Source: Fusarium oxysporum f. sp. lycopersici 4287
Taxonomy: Eukaryota > Ascomycota > Sordariomycetes > Hypocreales > Nectriaceae
Direction of reading: 5' to 3'
Assembly (NCBI RefSeq): GCF_000149955.1
Contig: NC_031000.1
Coordinates: forward strand, 1,439,163-1,503,162
Length of the DNA stretch: 64,000 nucleotides
In this document: one piece after another, positions 30,034 to 40,582 of the stretch
How the letters are laid out: each line of letters starts with the position of its first letter
How positions within the stretch are numbered: the first letter of the stretch is position 1
Notes under the pieces: generated by a model
What the model was told of the DNA's origin: nothing
The model's input: the letters and a program-made list of their open reading frames with translations, nothing else
Databases searched by the model: none
Program-made: the position numbers and the translations under genes

Positions 30034-32283
30034 TCAACACTGCTGCTGGGAAGTCAAATGCTGATAAGGCGGAATTTTCTGTCGCCCTCGGGCAGTGGTG
30101 GCCAGCACCGCACCGCCCGGGTGGATAAGCCACTTTAGCAGCTTCTTCATTAACAGTTGCTTATTCATTGGCTTGGCGATGTAGTCATCCATGCCTTTCT
30201 CCAAACAACGCTCCATATCGTCCTTTAACGCGTAAGCGGTCATGGCGATTATGGGTAGACGTATGCCACTGTTCCGTATCCGCACCGTTGCCTCGTAACC
30301 ATTCATGACCGGCATACTAATATCCATCAGTATCAGATCAAAGGCATCGGTCGTCGCGGATAGTGTCGAGACCGCCTGGGCGCCGTCCGAGACAACTGTT
30401 ATGTACCGGAATCCGAAGCCATGCAGCATTTCGACCAGGATTTTTTGATTGATAATGTTATCCTCGGCCGCGAGGATCCGCGCCATCGGTGAGATCTTCA
30501 TCAGCTGAGTCAGCTGTTCCGCAAGATCCTCGCCCTGTGAAACCTCCTGTCGCGACAGGTCGCTGCTAGGGACTGGCAGAGCATCGACGATTTGGATTTG
30601 CTGAAGGCTGTTGAGCTTCTTAAGCTTGACTGAAAACCAAAAGATGCTGCCCTGCCGTTCTGGGTTAGGTTTGTATCCAATATTCCCACCCAACAGCTCA
30701 GCGATTGATTTTGCGATGGACAGTCCGAGACCAGTTCCTTGGCGACGCTTCTGATGCGGAGTATCGAGCTGCGTGAATGGCTTGAACAGTTTCTGGGCGT
30801 CGTCTTGCGTCACGCCATGTCCAGTGTCGTAGACCTCAGTCAGGATTGTATAAGTGGCCACGTCTTCCGCGACCAGCGATACACTCACCAGAATGTACCC
30901 CTGTTCGGTAAACTTTGCGGCATTGCTGACAATATTCTCAACAACTTGGCGGCACCTCAGAGGATCCCCTTCTGCCCACTTTGGCAAGTTTGGTGACAGG
31001 CTCAGTCTCAGGGACACTCCCGGTTGCACAGTGGCCTGCACAGAATGGACGACCGATGTGGCCACACTAGCGATATCAACCTTGTCATTCTCGATGGAAA
31101 AACTGCCTGCTGCAATCTTGGAGTAGTCGAGGATGTCATTGATAATCCGTAACAGGACATGGCCAGACTCGTCAATCATATTAGCCGTCTCCCGCTGCTC
31201 CTCGGTTAGGCGGCTATCCAGAAGCAGGGAGCAAGCAGAGAGCACACCATGCATTGGCGTACGGATCTCGTGACTGATGTTTGCTAGAAAATCATCCTTC
31301 AACTTCGTGCTCTCCTCATAAGCAGCAATTAGCCGCAGTTCTGCCTCTTTTCGCTCAGTGAGATTCCGGGTAACCTTGCCGAAGCCGACGTGGATGTCAT
31401 TCTTATATATGGCCGTGATAACGACGTTAGCCCAGAACCGGCTGCCATCCTTACGGTAGCGCCAACCTTCATCTTCCACCCTACCTTCACGCAAGCAAAT
31501 CTCGAGTTCTCTTTCCGGCTTCCTAGACCGGATATCTTCCTCGCTATAAAAAGTCGAGAAGTGCTTACCGATGATTTCTTCCTTCTTGTAACCCTTGTTT
31601 AGCTCGGCTCCAGTATTCCAGGACATTACGTTTCCGCGGGTATCGAGAAGGAAGATAGCGTAATCTTTGACAGCTTGGACCAGGATGCGGAAAGCATCAT
31701 CAATGGGCAGCCAGCTTTGTGTCATTACACCATCGGCAACTGTAGTGTGGAGTTCGGCCTTATCCCATTCCAAGATCAAGCACAGCAGTTCGTCATCTCT
31801 GTGGACAGGCATAATGCGCGCAGTCCAAGAAATACCGTTTGCAGTATAGGCCGAATAGCAGAGACGGAGAGCTCGGGCCGCAAGAGCAGTCTCAATGGCG
31901 TAGACGAAGGGAATACGATCGAATCTTTCGGTCAGCGAGCCCTGGTAGAGGGCGACGAAGAGGTCTTGATCGATAAGTTCTTCACGCTTGCGACCCCACG
32001 CCTCCAGCAAACCAGCCGAGGCTCTCTGTATGCGATACGACGGTGAGACGACAAGAGTGGGGACAGGCAAAAAATCAAAGATCTTGCTCATGGCGGGGAC
32101 GCTGGCGTCGAGCGCCTTGGTGACCACATCCATTGGTAGCTGATGGACAGAGTCGTCGCTAATACGACGTCTCTTGGCCCTTACAAAGTTGATGCCCGCT
32201 TCAACCACTGAGGAGGGTACTGAATGAAAGGAAGCATGAATAAATTTATTCCTCAAGACCCACAACGCCAGATCTCGCTGCAT
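30034..32283 (-). CDS. Hybrid histidine kinase (PAS-PAS-HisKA-HATPase-REC)
   Basis: A 749-residue single-exon protein. PAS-like domains lie at about residues 68-180 (FLPVPTLVVSPSYRIQRAS) and 198-312 (AVKDYAIFLLDTRGNVMSWN...VTRNLTERKEAELR). The phosphoacceptor motif NISHEIRTPMHG places His338. The ATPase has the N box IVSNAAKFT (450-458), the G1 motif DTGHG and the G2 motif GTGLGLSIA (516-524). The receiver (601-716) has AEDN, phosphoacceptor Asp654 in LILMDISMP, and Lys704 in YIAKPM. There is no transmembrane segment, so it is cytosolic. It would autophosphorylate and relay His-Asp-His-Asp through a phosphotransfer protein. The architecture resembles the TcsA/Fos-1 group of fungal kinases; group assignment is tentative. 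All catalytic residues are present. Its upstream side carries one copy of the promoter-like repeat at 32318-32487. Confidence 0.93.
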   Translation of the reverse strand: MQRDLALWVLRNKFIHASFHSVPSSVVEAGINFVRAKRRRISDDSVHQLPMDVVTKALDASVPAMSKIFDFLPVPTLVVSPSYRIQRASAGLLEAWGRKREELIDQDLFVALYQGSLTERFDRIPFVYAIETALAARALRLCYSAYTANGISWTARIMPVHRDDELLCLILEWDKAELHTTVADGVMTQSWLPIDDAFRILVQAVKDYAIFLLDTRGNVMSWNTGAELNKGYKKEEIIGKHFSTFYSEEDIRSRKPERELEICLREGRVEDEGWRYRKDGSRFWANVVITAIYKNDIHVGFGKVTRNLTERKEAELRLIAAYEESTKLKDDFLANISHEIRTPMHGVLSACSLLLDSRLTEEQRETANMIDESGHVLLRIINDILDYSKIAAGSFSIENDKVDIASVATSVVHSVQATVQPGVSLRLSLSPNLPKWAEGDPLRCRQVVENIVSNAAKFTEQGYILVSVSLVAEDVATYTILTEVYDTGHGVTQDDAQKLFKPFTQLDTPHQKRRQGTGLGLSIAKSIAELLGGNIGYKPNPERQGSIFWFSVKLKKLNSLQQIQIVDALPVPSSDLSRQEVSQGEDLAEQLTQLMKISPMARILAAEDNIINQKILVEMLHGFGFRYITVVSDGAQAVSTLSATTDAFDLILMDISMPVMNGYEATVRIRNSGIRLPIIAMTAYALKDDMERCLEKGMDDYIAKPMNKQLLMKKLLKWLIHPGGAVLATTARGRQKIPPYQHLTSQQQC

Positions 32284-32317
32284 TGTTTTTCCGGCCTCTG
32301 GCCCCTGAGATACTTAC

Positions 32318-32487
32318 CTTAAAGGGTTAAAGTGAATGTGCTAAGCAGCAGCAAATGTGTTGATCAATTGTTCTTGAGTTGTTACTTGTGCGGGGTATTA
32401 CATCCCGCAGAATTACGTGAAGCACACAGCTGGATTACTAAGGCAGTTGTTTCCTGAGACCGTAAAGATCATGCCTACCCTGCGACA
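32318..32487 (-). promoter_or_regulatory. Promoter-like repeat, copy A, upstream of histidine kinase
   Basis: This block lies 35 bases upstream of the kinase ATG and is similar, in inverted orientation, to 40243-40382. By eye about 80% of about 125 aligned bases agree, then a 30-base insertion (32442-32471), then a shared TGCCTACCCTGCGACA. It contains TGCGGG-N9-CCCGCA (32389-32409), i.e. CGG-N11-CCG, a dyad of the kind bound by Zn2Cys6 dimers, and a shared TTAAAGGGTTA and GAGCAGCAGC/AAGCAGCAGC. Relative to its gene it points the same way as copy B, so shared regulation is the simplest reading; a dispersed repeat is the alternative. Confidence 0.6.
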
Positions 32488-32523
32488 TTTCTTCTCCCTG
32501 GCCGCAATCGCATAAATCTATCT

Positions 32524-32640
32524 CCACCCAAATCCTTAACAAGTGCAGAACAAAGCCTCAATCTGCGCTTTACGCAGTCGCAAACCGCGGCGATGGCTTC
32601 GTCTACGACAATCCCACCTGCTGCCCCGGACTATTTCATG
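32524..32640 (+). repeat. Fragment of the LINE 5' end and ORF1 start
   Basis: Closely follows the LINE leader and ORF1 start at 668-782: AATCCTTAACAAGTGCA, a CTGCGCTTTACGCAG stretch, then GGCGATGGC and an ATG giving MASS in place of MASA, followed by PPAAPDYF in place of PPIVPDPF. Similarity fades after about 32640. Retaining the 5' end while lacking the 3' part is opposite to the usual LINE truncation, so it arose by deletion or rearrangement. Confidence 0.72.
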
Positions 32641-33593
32641 CGAGGAGTCTTCAAGATGACGGAGTCGGGCTCCGGCGCACTTCATAGGTACAGAACGTAT
32701 CTTCAACGCTACGATAGGTCCGCGGCACATCGGGGACCCGGGCTCTTGGGTCACCAGGGTCCTCCGCTTTTCCTTCACTAGTACGCCTACACGGACAATT
32801 GACGAGTGGCCTACCCGTTAGCCCGTCGCTGCTGGCAACGTTCGGCCTGCTGTCTCCTCAATCTCACATCCTTTCCCGTTCTCGTACGTTCCTCACGGCA
32901 CCGTTCACGATACACCGACTCCTTGTCACAATCATTTTTATGATTAATTGCCGACATACGACTATCAGTATTCAACCCCAGGTACATCGACCTTTTTACT
33001 GTCTACCGTAGCAGCTTCAACAACCCCTAGGCCGGACTATTGACTTGGCAAGTTGCAGGGAAGCATTCAGCAAGACACAATTTCCCAATCTCTATTTGAG
33101 TTCATCGGCTACTAAATAAGCCAAGTTCTTGAGAACGTATCGCAGCCAAGACATCTCTTGCTGGATCACCTCCTGGCGACTACACCAAAAGTGCCTCACT
33201 TTTCAGCAGCCAAGCCTTCACGCAGAAGAGCAGATTCATCTTGCAATCTCCTGGGCGGATAGTTCCAGACATTTCGTCGGCCCAACGAACCGCACAAGAC
33301 TCAACTATAACAACCCTTACATGAAGCAAAATTTTATAATCTGGAAATTATCTGCAACTCGCTGTCGCCGGTTATAGCTTTATTTCGTTTTGGTAAGCAT
33401 ATCAACGACTTTCGGGGCTTTCCCCCAAAGCTAGCATAACACATTCGCCTGGCCACTGCATATTCCACGATCCTATTTGCGATGCTTTGCGACAGCTCGA
33501 TTCCTGTCCACATCTGGTTTCATTTATGAGTGGTTTTTTTATTTAATTTTTATTTATTTTTATGTTGCTAACCCACCTTGTTGCTCTACAGGA
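32641..33593. other. Spacer between LINE fragment and hAT element
   Basis: About 950 bases. Only short frames without domains. AT-rich from 33530 (TTTATTTAATTTTTATTT). A CTACAG directly before the hAT target duplication could be a splice acceptor of an frq leader intron, but that is a guess. Confidence 0.35.
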
Positions 33594-33601
33594 CACTCGG
33601 C
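33594..33601. repeat. 8-bp target duplication of hAT element (left)
   Basis: CACTCGGC, repeated exactly at 37376-37383 on the far side of the element. Confidence 0.93.
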
Positions 33602-33770
33602 CAGCGCTGACCTCAATTCAAGTATCAAGTCAAGTATTTCAAGTAAGTCAAGTAAGTTGACGGCCCTATATATTTCAAGTAAGTAAGTTCATAATGCCTC
33701 AAACTTGATTTACTTGATTTACTTGAAATACTGTATTTTATGGGTTTTCCTGTGCGACGGTCCTGGGAGT

Positions 33771-33784
33771 GACGAGGCCCTTCG
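33771..33784. repeat. 14-bp target duplication of nested retroposon (left)
   Basis: GACGAGGCCCTTCG; repeated exactly at 34441-34454. Removing one copy plus the insert restores continuous hAT sequence. Confidence 0.93.
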
Positions 33785-34440
33785 TTTGTTTGTTTGTTTG
33801 TTTGTTTGTATATTTTTCGTCTGGGTGGCTGTAACGAAGCCAGATCTCCTACTGGAGCAAAAGACGTGCTGAGCTAGCTAGGTACAGGGAAACCCCGCTT
33901 CCTTCACCATCCAGCATACCAATGGCACAAAAGGTGCTGTATTTCTCAAGCCCGTCACCCGTCAGCGGGTTCGGGGGCAATCTACTGTCGAGCTTTTTCC
34001 ACCGACCAGAATTCTCTCACGCATCACTACATCTGCTGACGCAGTCCACAATCTCCAGTAACCAAGTTGTAGCTCGTAGTCGACTGTCGTGGCGGCAGGG
34101 AAAAACCTTGGGAAGGAATCAGAGGCCGGCGGTGCGGCTTGCCTTCAAAGGGGAAAAACCCATCGCAATCGGCGTCGTTGATCGGGAGGATGTCGCTACC
34201 GATGCCACGGGCACCGTCCTCCGATATCTAAGGCGTTCTGGTTCTGAGGTGCCGCCATTAGATCCGACAAAGGTGTTGTCAGAGAAGGTGAACTCTCCAA
34301 AATTCCTTCTCTGAAAACTGCTGTTAGGGAGCCGATGGCGTCCCCGCAGTATTGTGTGGCCGAGTAGCCCGTAGAAAATCCCGCTCCTAACAGTGCACTA
34401 ACAGTGCGTGCCAAGAAAGAATTTTTACAGGGGAGAGTTG
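33785..34440 (-). mobile_element. SINE-like retroposon copy 1, nested in hAT
   Basis: Lies exactly between two 14-bp duplications. In its own orientation (minus strand) it starts CAACTCTCCCCTGTAAAAATTC and ends GACGAAAAATATACAAAC followed by a (CAAA)n tail, seen as TTTG repeats at 33785-33808. A simple-repeat tail and a long target duplication indicate target-primed reverse transcription. It encodes no reverse transcriptase. It is about 95% identical to copy 2 (44169-44828). A 130-codon frame runs antisense to it (33922-34314, plus) and is also open in copy 2. It sits upstream of the hAT transposase gene. Confidence 0.88.
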
Positions 34441-34667
34441 GACGAGGCCCTTCGGGGTTCGTCAGGCCCAAGGTGTAGGGTAATGAATTTGATGTGGTCC
34501 GGAATGTGGCCCAGAGCTGATTGCACCAATGATGATCCAGGGACATGGTAGGGGTGTCGCGGATTTATTGTTTTGTTCGCCCGCGTGTTCGAGACGTGTC
34601 GCAGCTGACTCAGAACCCAAATCTGTGTGAGAAGCATCCACGATCCGCGGTTCGCCAATGATCCGCT

Positions 34668-37224
34668 ATGACAGCACAACAGCAGTCGCTAGAAACGCTC
34701 CTGGGCATTAGCAGTCAGCGCAAATCACTAAAACAGCAGCTTGACGCTGCGTCCATCAAGGCTAAATCTAGGAGAACGACTCTTGCTGACCTCCCAACGG
34801 TTCAGATCGGCTGCAAGAGGTATATAGCAGAGGAGTATATTGCCAACAAGAACCGCAAAGGCCGGTGGAGCTGGATTCAAGCCTACGGATTCTTCCTCAC
34901 GGAAGTCAGCCCTGATTTGCGGACGTTGCAGACCTACTGGGCTTGCTCGAAATGTGATGAACGCGGGAAGAGCTCGTTGTTCGTCGCGACAAACGCCACG
35001 TCGCCAATTGAACATCTCCGAAGGTATATGACATGCGTATGAGTCCGACATTTATTCCTTTTCAGCGCCTTACTGGATATAGGTCACATATGATCACTGA
35101 GGCGGACGGCAATGCGTATGAAGATTCGTCTCGCGCTGACAGTCAGCCCCCTTCGAAACGGCGCTGCCTGGAGGTTCCTACTGCAAGATCCAATGTTAAT
35201 AAGGCGAAGGAGCTGACGGTCGGCTGGATCGTTACTGCCAATCTTCCTTTCACGGCGCCGTCGAATCCGTACTTGCGACGAATGCTCGACTTACACGATG
35301 TGTCATTGGCGAAAGAGGTGCCGTGGAGCCGGCAGTCGGTGCGTGATACCATGCGGAAATTATTCGAGGTGAAGAAGGGAGCAATATCGTGTCAATTGGA
35401 GAAGGCAGTCACAAAGATTAGCTTTAGCTTTGACATGTGGACTTTTCCAAACCGGTACGCTTTCCTTGGCCTCCACGCTCACTATCTCGACGCCTCCTAT
35501 CAAGTCCAATCGCGACTTCTTGCCCTGCGCCGTGTGTGGGGAGCTCATTCCGGAGATAACCAAGCAACGACAATATATGACATCTTCGGCGAGTACGGGA
35601 TACGAGATCGGATTGGCGCGGGTGTCTGCGATAATGTCTCGTCCAATGACACATGCTTGGCGAGCCTCTATCGTCAACTTTCTCCTGCGATGGCCGAGGA
35701 GGATATTAGAAACAATCGAACACGGTGCTTTGGGCATATTGTCAACCTTGCAGCTCGAGCGTTCCTCTGGGGGGAAGATCCTGACTCATTTGAGCGAGAA
35801 GCCTTCACCGAGGCGGCTTTCCAAGTTGAAGAGCGTGAGCTTCGACTTTGGCGGAAACGGGGAGCAGTGGGCAAGCTGCATAACATCGTCCGGTTCGTCA
35901 GGGCTTCTCCACAACGGCGAGAGTTGATGAAATCTCTGGCATGCAGCCAGCGCGATGAAGACGATTATCACCTCTTTGAGGAGGACCGAGCTGCCATCGA
36001 TCTCGAACTGATGCAGAACAATGAAACCAGATGGAATTCGACGTTTATGATGATCCAGCGTGCAATTCGAAAACGAGAGCAGATTGACCATTTCATCACA
36101 TATCTCGACACGAAGGCAGCAGAGCCCCGACAACGGGTGCCTGTCCAAGATCATCTTTCACAGCAGGACTGGCTTCTCTTGGCGGAGATACAGAGTCTAC
36201 TAAAACCACTCTACGAGATCACCATGAGGTGCCAGGGCTGGGCTAAAGAAGGCCGTTACGGCGCCTTGTGGGAAGTGATGATCGGAATGGAATATTTGCT
36301 CAACTTCTTCGAGGAGCAAAAGCTGATATTCTCGCCCCCGGATGGCACTGCTGATGAGCTACAGATTGCCAGAGCCTCGGCAACCACGAGTACAGCTTTC
36401 CAGTTCATATTCGCTCTTCTTATGTCTATTTTACTAAGACTTTTGCAGGATGTAGTCCTCCACGAGCTGACCAAGGTCGCGGACGCGAGAAACACTTGCC
36501 ACAGCACACTCGAGACGAATATACCGGTGCATTCTCGCAAGCTGAGAGCCTTGATGATGACCACCGACGATGCATACAAATCTCTATCAATAACTGTTGG
36601 TCAAAACTTGACGAGTATTACAGTCTACTTGGCCAATCGCCACTTTACCCGGCTGCCGTTATTCTACACCCGCGCTGGAACGTGTCTTGGCTTGAGGCTA
36701 ACTGGACTAGCCACGAGCAACTAGTGTGGCTACGGGATGCTAAGAACAGTGTCCGGGAATTCTTTGAACAACAGTATCCCCGTAAGGAGCAGTCTGAGGC
36801 AGCGAGAACCATGGTAGGAAAAGCGATGCGGCAAGACGAGCCCAGCCAATTCGACCAGTGGATGCAGAGCTACGATCGGTACATGATGGAAGAAGAAGAT
36901 GAGCTTGGAGTTTATATGAGGCAAGGGCCAGTCCGGCGAGAGAACTTGAACCCCATTCTATGGTGGAAGGAACACCAAGAAGAATATCCACGTTTGAGCA
37001 AGTTTGCCCTCGACATCCTGGCAATTCCTGCTATGTCTGTCGATCCTGAGCGGACGTTTAGTGTCACAAAGTTGACAATAAGCTCGCAAAGGCACAGCTT
37101 AAGCCCTGAGATAATAGAGGAAATACAGTGCCTACGGAATTGGCTAGGCCATCAAGCGATCACTGTGGGCGAGGTCGTCAGCTTTGGTGGGGACCTGATG
37201 GGCTGGGATGAAGGGGAGGCGTGA
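34668..37224 (+). CDS. hAT transposase, intact
   Basis: Three exons (34668-35023, 35083-36389, 36449-37224; introns of 59 nt each) join to 812 residues. The first splice, using the AG at 35081-35082, is supported because it completes a BED zinc finger: Cys93, Cys96, His116 and His121. The second intron has a TTTACTAAG branch region and a TTGCAG acceptor. The catalytic core shows SFDMWTFPNRYAF, CDNVSSND (Asp), RCFGHIVNLAA, LWRKRGAVGKLHNIV and NNETRWNSTF. The C-terminal dimerisation (hATC) region reads NPILWWKEHQEEYPRLSKFA then AIPAMSVDPERTFS with the last acidic residue. It cuts and pastes the element by recognising the terminal and subterminal repeats. No lesion is seen. Confidence 0.92.
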
Positions 37225-37375
37225 GAGTACCAATAGCTTTATCCTGGCCTCAGGTCAGCGCTTTCAATTCAAGTATATCAATTCAATTCAAGTTAAGTAA
37301 GTTCACGGACGATTTTATTTCAAGTAATCAAGTTACACCCCCGAACTTGACTTACTTGAATTGAAGTCAGCGCTG

Positions 37376-37383
37376 CACTCGGC
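37376..37383. repeat. 8-bp target duplication of hAT element (right)
   Basis: CACTCGGC, the partner of 33594-33601. Confidence 0.93.
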
Positions 37384-37534
37384 CGTTGCTAGACGTCTCC
37401 CGACCGTATTTCACAGTCGTTGAACCGTGAAAGTCTTACTATCATGTAACCTATACTCGCAATTCTTGCGACACCGACAATTAAGCAGTCCTATTAGGGT
37501 CTTGCTCCGCGTTGCATTACTCACGGGGGCCAAA

Positions 37535-40126
37535 ATGCCCTTAAATCAAAGCAATCCAGAGAAAACCCCGCCACCACCAACCGATTGTTTTCTCCATCTC
37601 GATTCCTTCAGCGGCAGTCGTGAGACAGTGCTAAGCGATCCACCAGAATGGCATAACGACTCAAGCCTCAACACGACCGCCAACAACAATCCCGCAGATG
37701 GTATGCACTACCTATAGCGAACTTGTAGTAATTTAGAAGAGGCTAATGCAAACCTGTAGCTAATCTCTCCTCCTCCCGGGAAGAATCTGATTTATTGGAT
37801 ACAGAGAAGCTACACTTGCACACTCGACATCATGTCGACCCTCCTGGTCCTATCACGGCGCACAGCAGTAGCTCTGACGACTACCGCAGCGTCATCGACG
37901 ACCTAACGCTGGAGATTCAACAACTAAAGAAGGAGCTCAAGCGCTATAAGCAACCAGGTCCGGCCTTGCTTCATAAAGACAAGCTGTTTGAGATCAAGGT
38001 TTATGGGCTGCCCCAAAAGAAAAAGAGAGAGCTCGAAACCATACTGAGAGACCTTGCCGCGGATCACGAGGGGTCTCCAGAGGCGTCATCATCGCAAAAA
38101 AAGAAAAGGATATCCCCCCACAATCGCGATCACATATATTCCAAAGCTGGAGTTCAGCGCAGCCATGCTCCCTCTACAGGTTCCAGCCTCCGGCCGGCTG
38201 ACTCCGCTTACGCCTCCATGTCAGCCGGTGGCGAATCTTCGAGAACGCCATTTTACCTCCCTATTTTGCCTTCAACCGAATCATCAAAGGGCAAGGTCGA
38301 GGACTATCTACGAGATGTTCCTGACGGGCTATACCCACAGCATGTAATCATGACAGACGAGGAGCGGAAGAGTCTTGTTGTTCGTCGCCTTGAACAGTTC
38401 TTCACAGGCAGAAGTAACAGTGCCGATGTCTCAAAAATGTCGCCTCTGCGCCCAGGTGGCAGCTTCATCATGGCGCGCGTTGTAGCAGATAAACAGGTGG
38501 CGGACTCATCATCCGCCTACCAACCACCCACTCATGAAACTGAGCCTATCCGGGAAGCCAGATTCCTCCCTCTAGAACAACAATCTCGCGCTTGGGAATA
38601 TCAGTGCCATTTAAGTGCCCATGGATCGGCCTCTGATCCCGAAAAGGACAACATGGAGACAGAAGGCAATGTTAAAGGCTTGGTCTCGTCTACCAAGCCA
38701 TTTCCCCCACTCCTGCTTCTTCCAAAACAGCGACCAACGCGACCTTGTGATCTGGACCCTGATCGTGCTCAGATTCCGTCTGAGAATATGAACTATATCC
38801 GACATTTGGACCTACTATCGCCCAACATATTGCCTGGACAGCAGAGTATCCAGGACATCCACCTAGACGCTGAAGGCTGGGTGTCTCTGAACCTGCTATA
38901 CAATTTGGCCCAGCTCCACTTGATCAACGTAACTCCTGACTTCGTTCGCTCCGCCGTATTAGAAATCAGCACTAGGTTTCAGCTATCTACTGACGGGCAT
39001 AAAATCCGATGGCAAGGCGGATCTAAAGATACCAAGTTCAGTAGCCGCATCTCTATCTACCATTCGCAAGAAAGTCCTCCTGTCAATAATATCGATGGTT
39101 CGGAAAAGACACGTGAGCATCAGAAGACGAGCCCGTTCATTAGCAATGAATCCCAATCCAGAGGTTTAAATAAGAATGTGTCTGCATTTGATCCGCAGTT
39201 TTACGCTCGAGTTGAAAGTTTCCGTTACAAGCCACTGTTTGTTCGGGAGGGATCATCAGATGCGAACACTTCACAGCATGCGTCGGTTTGCTCGGCTATA
39301 GCCGTGGACGACGATAACCCTGGCGAGGGACTTAGGCTTGAATGACTGTGGAGGGTCGGCTGGCAAATTGCAACGCCGCGAAGGTGCTATTACATACTAC
39401 AGCGACGTACCTTTCTGCACCGATTTATCGGCTGATCCAGTTGATGTATCACCAACCATTCGCACGCCCTTGAGTAGCCAAAATCGGAAGGATTCTCAGC
39501 AGTCATACTTGGTTCATTCTCATCGACGAACAACATCTGGGTCCTCCGTCAGCTATAGGCCATTGACAGATCGAGGCCAGGGTCTACATCAGATGACTTC
39601 TTCCACGCATGAGGGTGATCATAGAGAACCGGGTATGATAAACAATGACTGTGAACAAGCCAGCGACATCGAGCTGGATCTGATTTGGAACGACGATCAG
39701 CAGCAGTACGTGTCGCAACAGCAACCTTTAGAACCCTGCGGACTTGGCGGCGTTCTCCCCGATGATCACTTTATTGTAGTTGTCGATACAAAGCGGCCCA
39801 AACAAGATATCCTCCCACAGGCTTCCAAGCCTCAGACTAGGAGACCCAACGAAAGCATAAAAGGGGCCATTGATCAAAGGGCGGTGACGTTGACCTCATG
39901 TCCTATCCCTGGCGGTTTAGAAACAAAAGTAACCGAGCAATCGCCGTCTATCGAGATTGAGTATCTGTCGGGGCGTATCACGAGATTAACGCCAGTCCCA
40001 TTGCCAGCACCTGCTATGTTCTTTCCGCCGTTTAGCGTTGATAATTCCACGTCTGGCGAATATGACGAGCTGTCTATAGACGTAGATAACACCGGATCGT
40101 CAGAAGAGGATATGAGCTACCGGTAA
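37535..40126 (+). pseudogene. frq: FREQUENCY (circadian clock) homologue with one frameshift
   Basis: Exons 37535-37700 and 37760-39345 (59-nt intron) encode 583 residues. The C-terminal part continues in another frame from about 39338 to 40126. Hallmarks of FRQ: the coiled coil DDYRSVIDDLTLEIQQLKKEL (about 96-117) followed by KLFEIKVYGLP; MTDEERKSLVVRRLEQFFTG (kinase-contact region); RPTRPCDLDPDRAQIPSENM; GWVSLNLLYNLAQLHLINVT (second kinase-contact region); REGAITYYSDVPFCTDLS; GLGGVLPDDHFIVVV (FRH-contact region); and PAPAMFFPPF. FRQ is the negative arm of the fungal clock, working with FRH and casein kinase 1 on the White Collar complex. The shift lies between about 39303 and 39345; no intron fits. 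It is shorter at the C-terminus than Neurospora FRQ. A hAT element ends 152 bases upstream. Possibly a decaying paralogue; a sequencing error would make it intact. Confidence 0.9.
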
Positions 40127-40582
40127 TATTGAGCCGTGTCGCCTGTAGTATCCGTATCGCCGTTCACAAGGAGCGGCACGTGGAATGCTTTGATTGGCCC
40201 CGCCCCGCATTTCAGCCATGGACTCTCGACATAGTTCTCCGCTGTCGCAGGGTAGGCATTAGTAATCTAGCTATATGCTTTAAGTAACTCTGCGGGATGG
40301 AATTCCCCGCACAAGAGATAACGAAGAACAATCAATCAACACATTTTGCTGCTGCTCATGATATTCACTCTAACCCTTTAAGCACGCTCAGTGCGACATC
40401 CGCCTATACGGATACGCGGTAGCGCTTATTGAAGATAATCATTTTATGCCACAAGAATAATTAGTATAATCTTAACAAGATTATGGGGTTGAATTACGGC
40501 CTGGGATGCGATATACTCTGTACGGAAAGGGCACACATACAAGTTTATTACACCCGGTAGACCTACGCCCAACATCTCTCTC
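40127..40582. other. Intergenic region between frq and factor gene
   Basis: Holds the frq 3' flank, promoter-like copy B (40243-40382) and an AT-rich 200 bases leading to the factor ATG. Confidence 0.5.
40243..40382 (+). promoter_or_regulatory. Promoter-like repeat, copy B, upstream of fungal factor gene
   Basis: Inverted partner of 32318-32487. The dyad TGCGGG-N9-CCCGCA (40291-40311) again reads CGG-N11-CCG, although the bases inside differ (ATGGAATTC against ATGTAATAC read from the kinase side). It lies 200 bases upstream of the factor ATG and points toward it. Lacks the 30-base insertion of copy A. Confidence 0.6.

Larger units (their letters stand above)
33602..37375 (+). mobile_element. 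Complete hAT transposon with nested retroposon
   Basis: The terminal inverted repeats are CAGCGCTGAC(C/T)TCAATTCAAG at both ends, bounded by the perfect 8-bp duplication CACTCGGC. Multiple TTCAAGTAAGT / CTTACTTGAA words fill the first and last about 130 bases and are likely transposase sites. The interior holds a three-exon transposase gene (34668-37224) with no lesion. A 656-bp retroposon sits between the left end and the gene. Length is 3774 bp, or about 3.1 kb without the nested insert and its extra duplication. Everything needed in cis and trans appears present, so it could be autonomous unless the insert disables its promoter. It lies 152 bases upstream of the frq start codon. Confidence 0.94.

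Noticed and set aside
33785..33808. TTTG repeats as a plain microsatellite
   Set aside because: They are the tail of retroposon copy 1, directly inside its target duplication.
39284..39333. A 50-nt intron to explain the frq frame change
   Set aside because: GT..AG ends exist, but splicing there leads straight into a stop and does not join the two frames.
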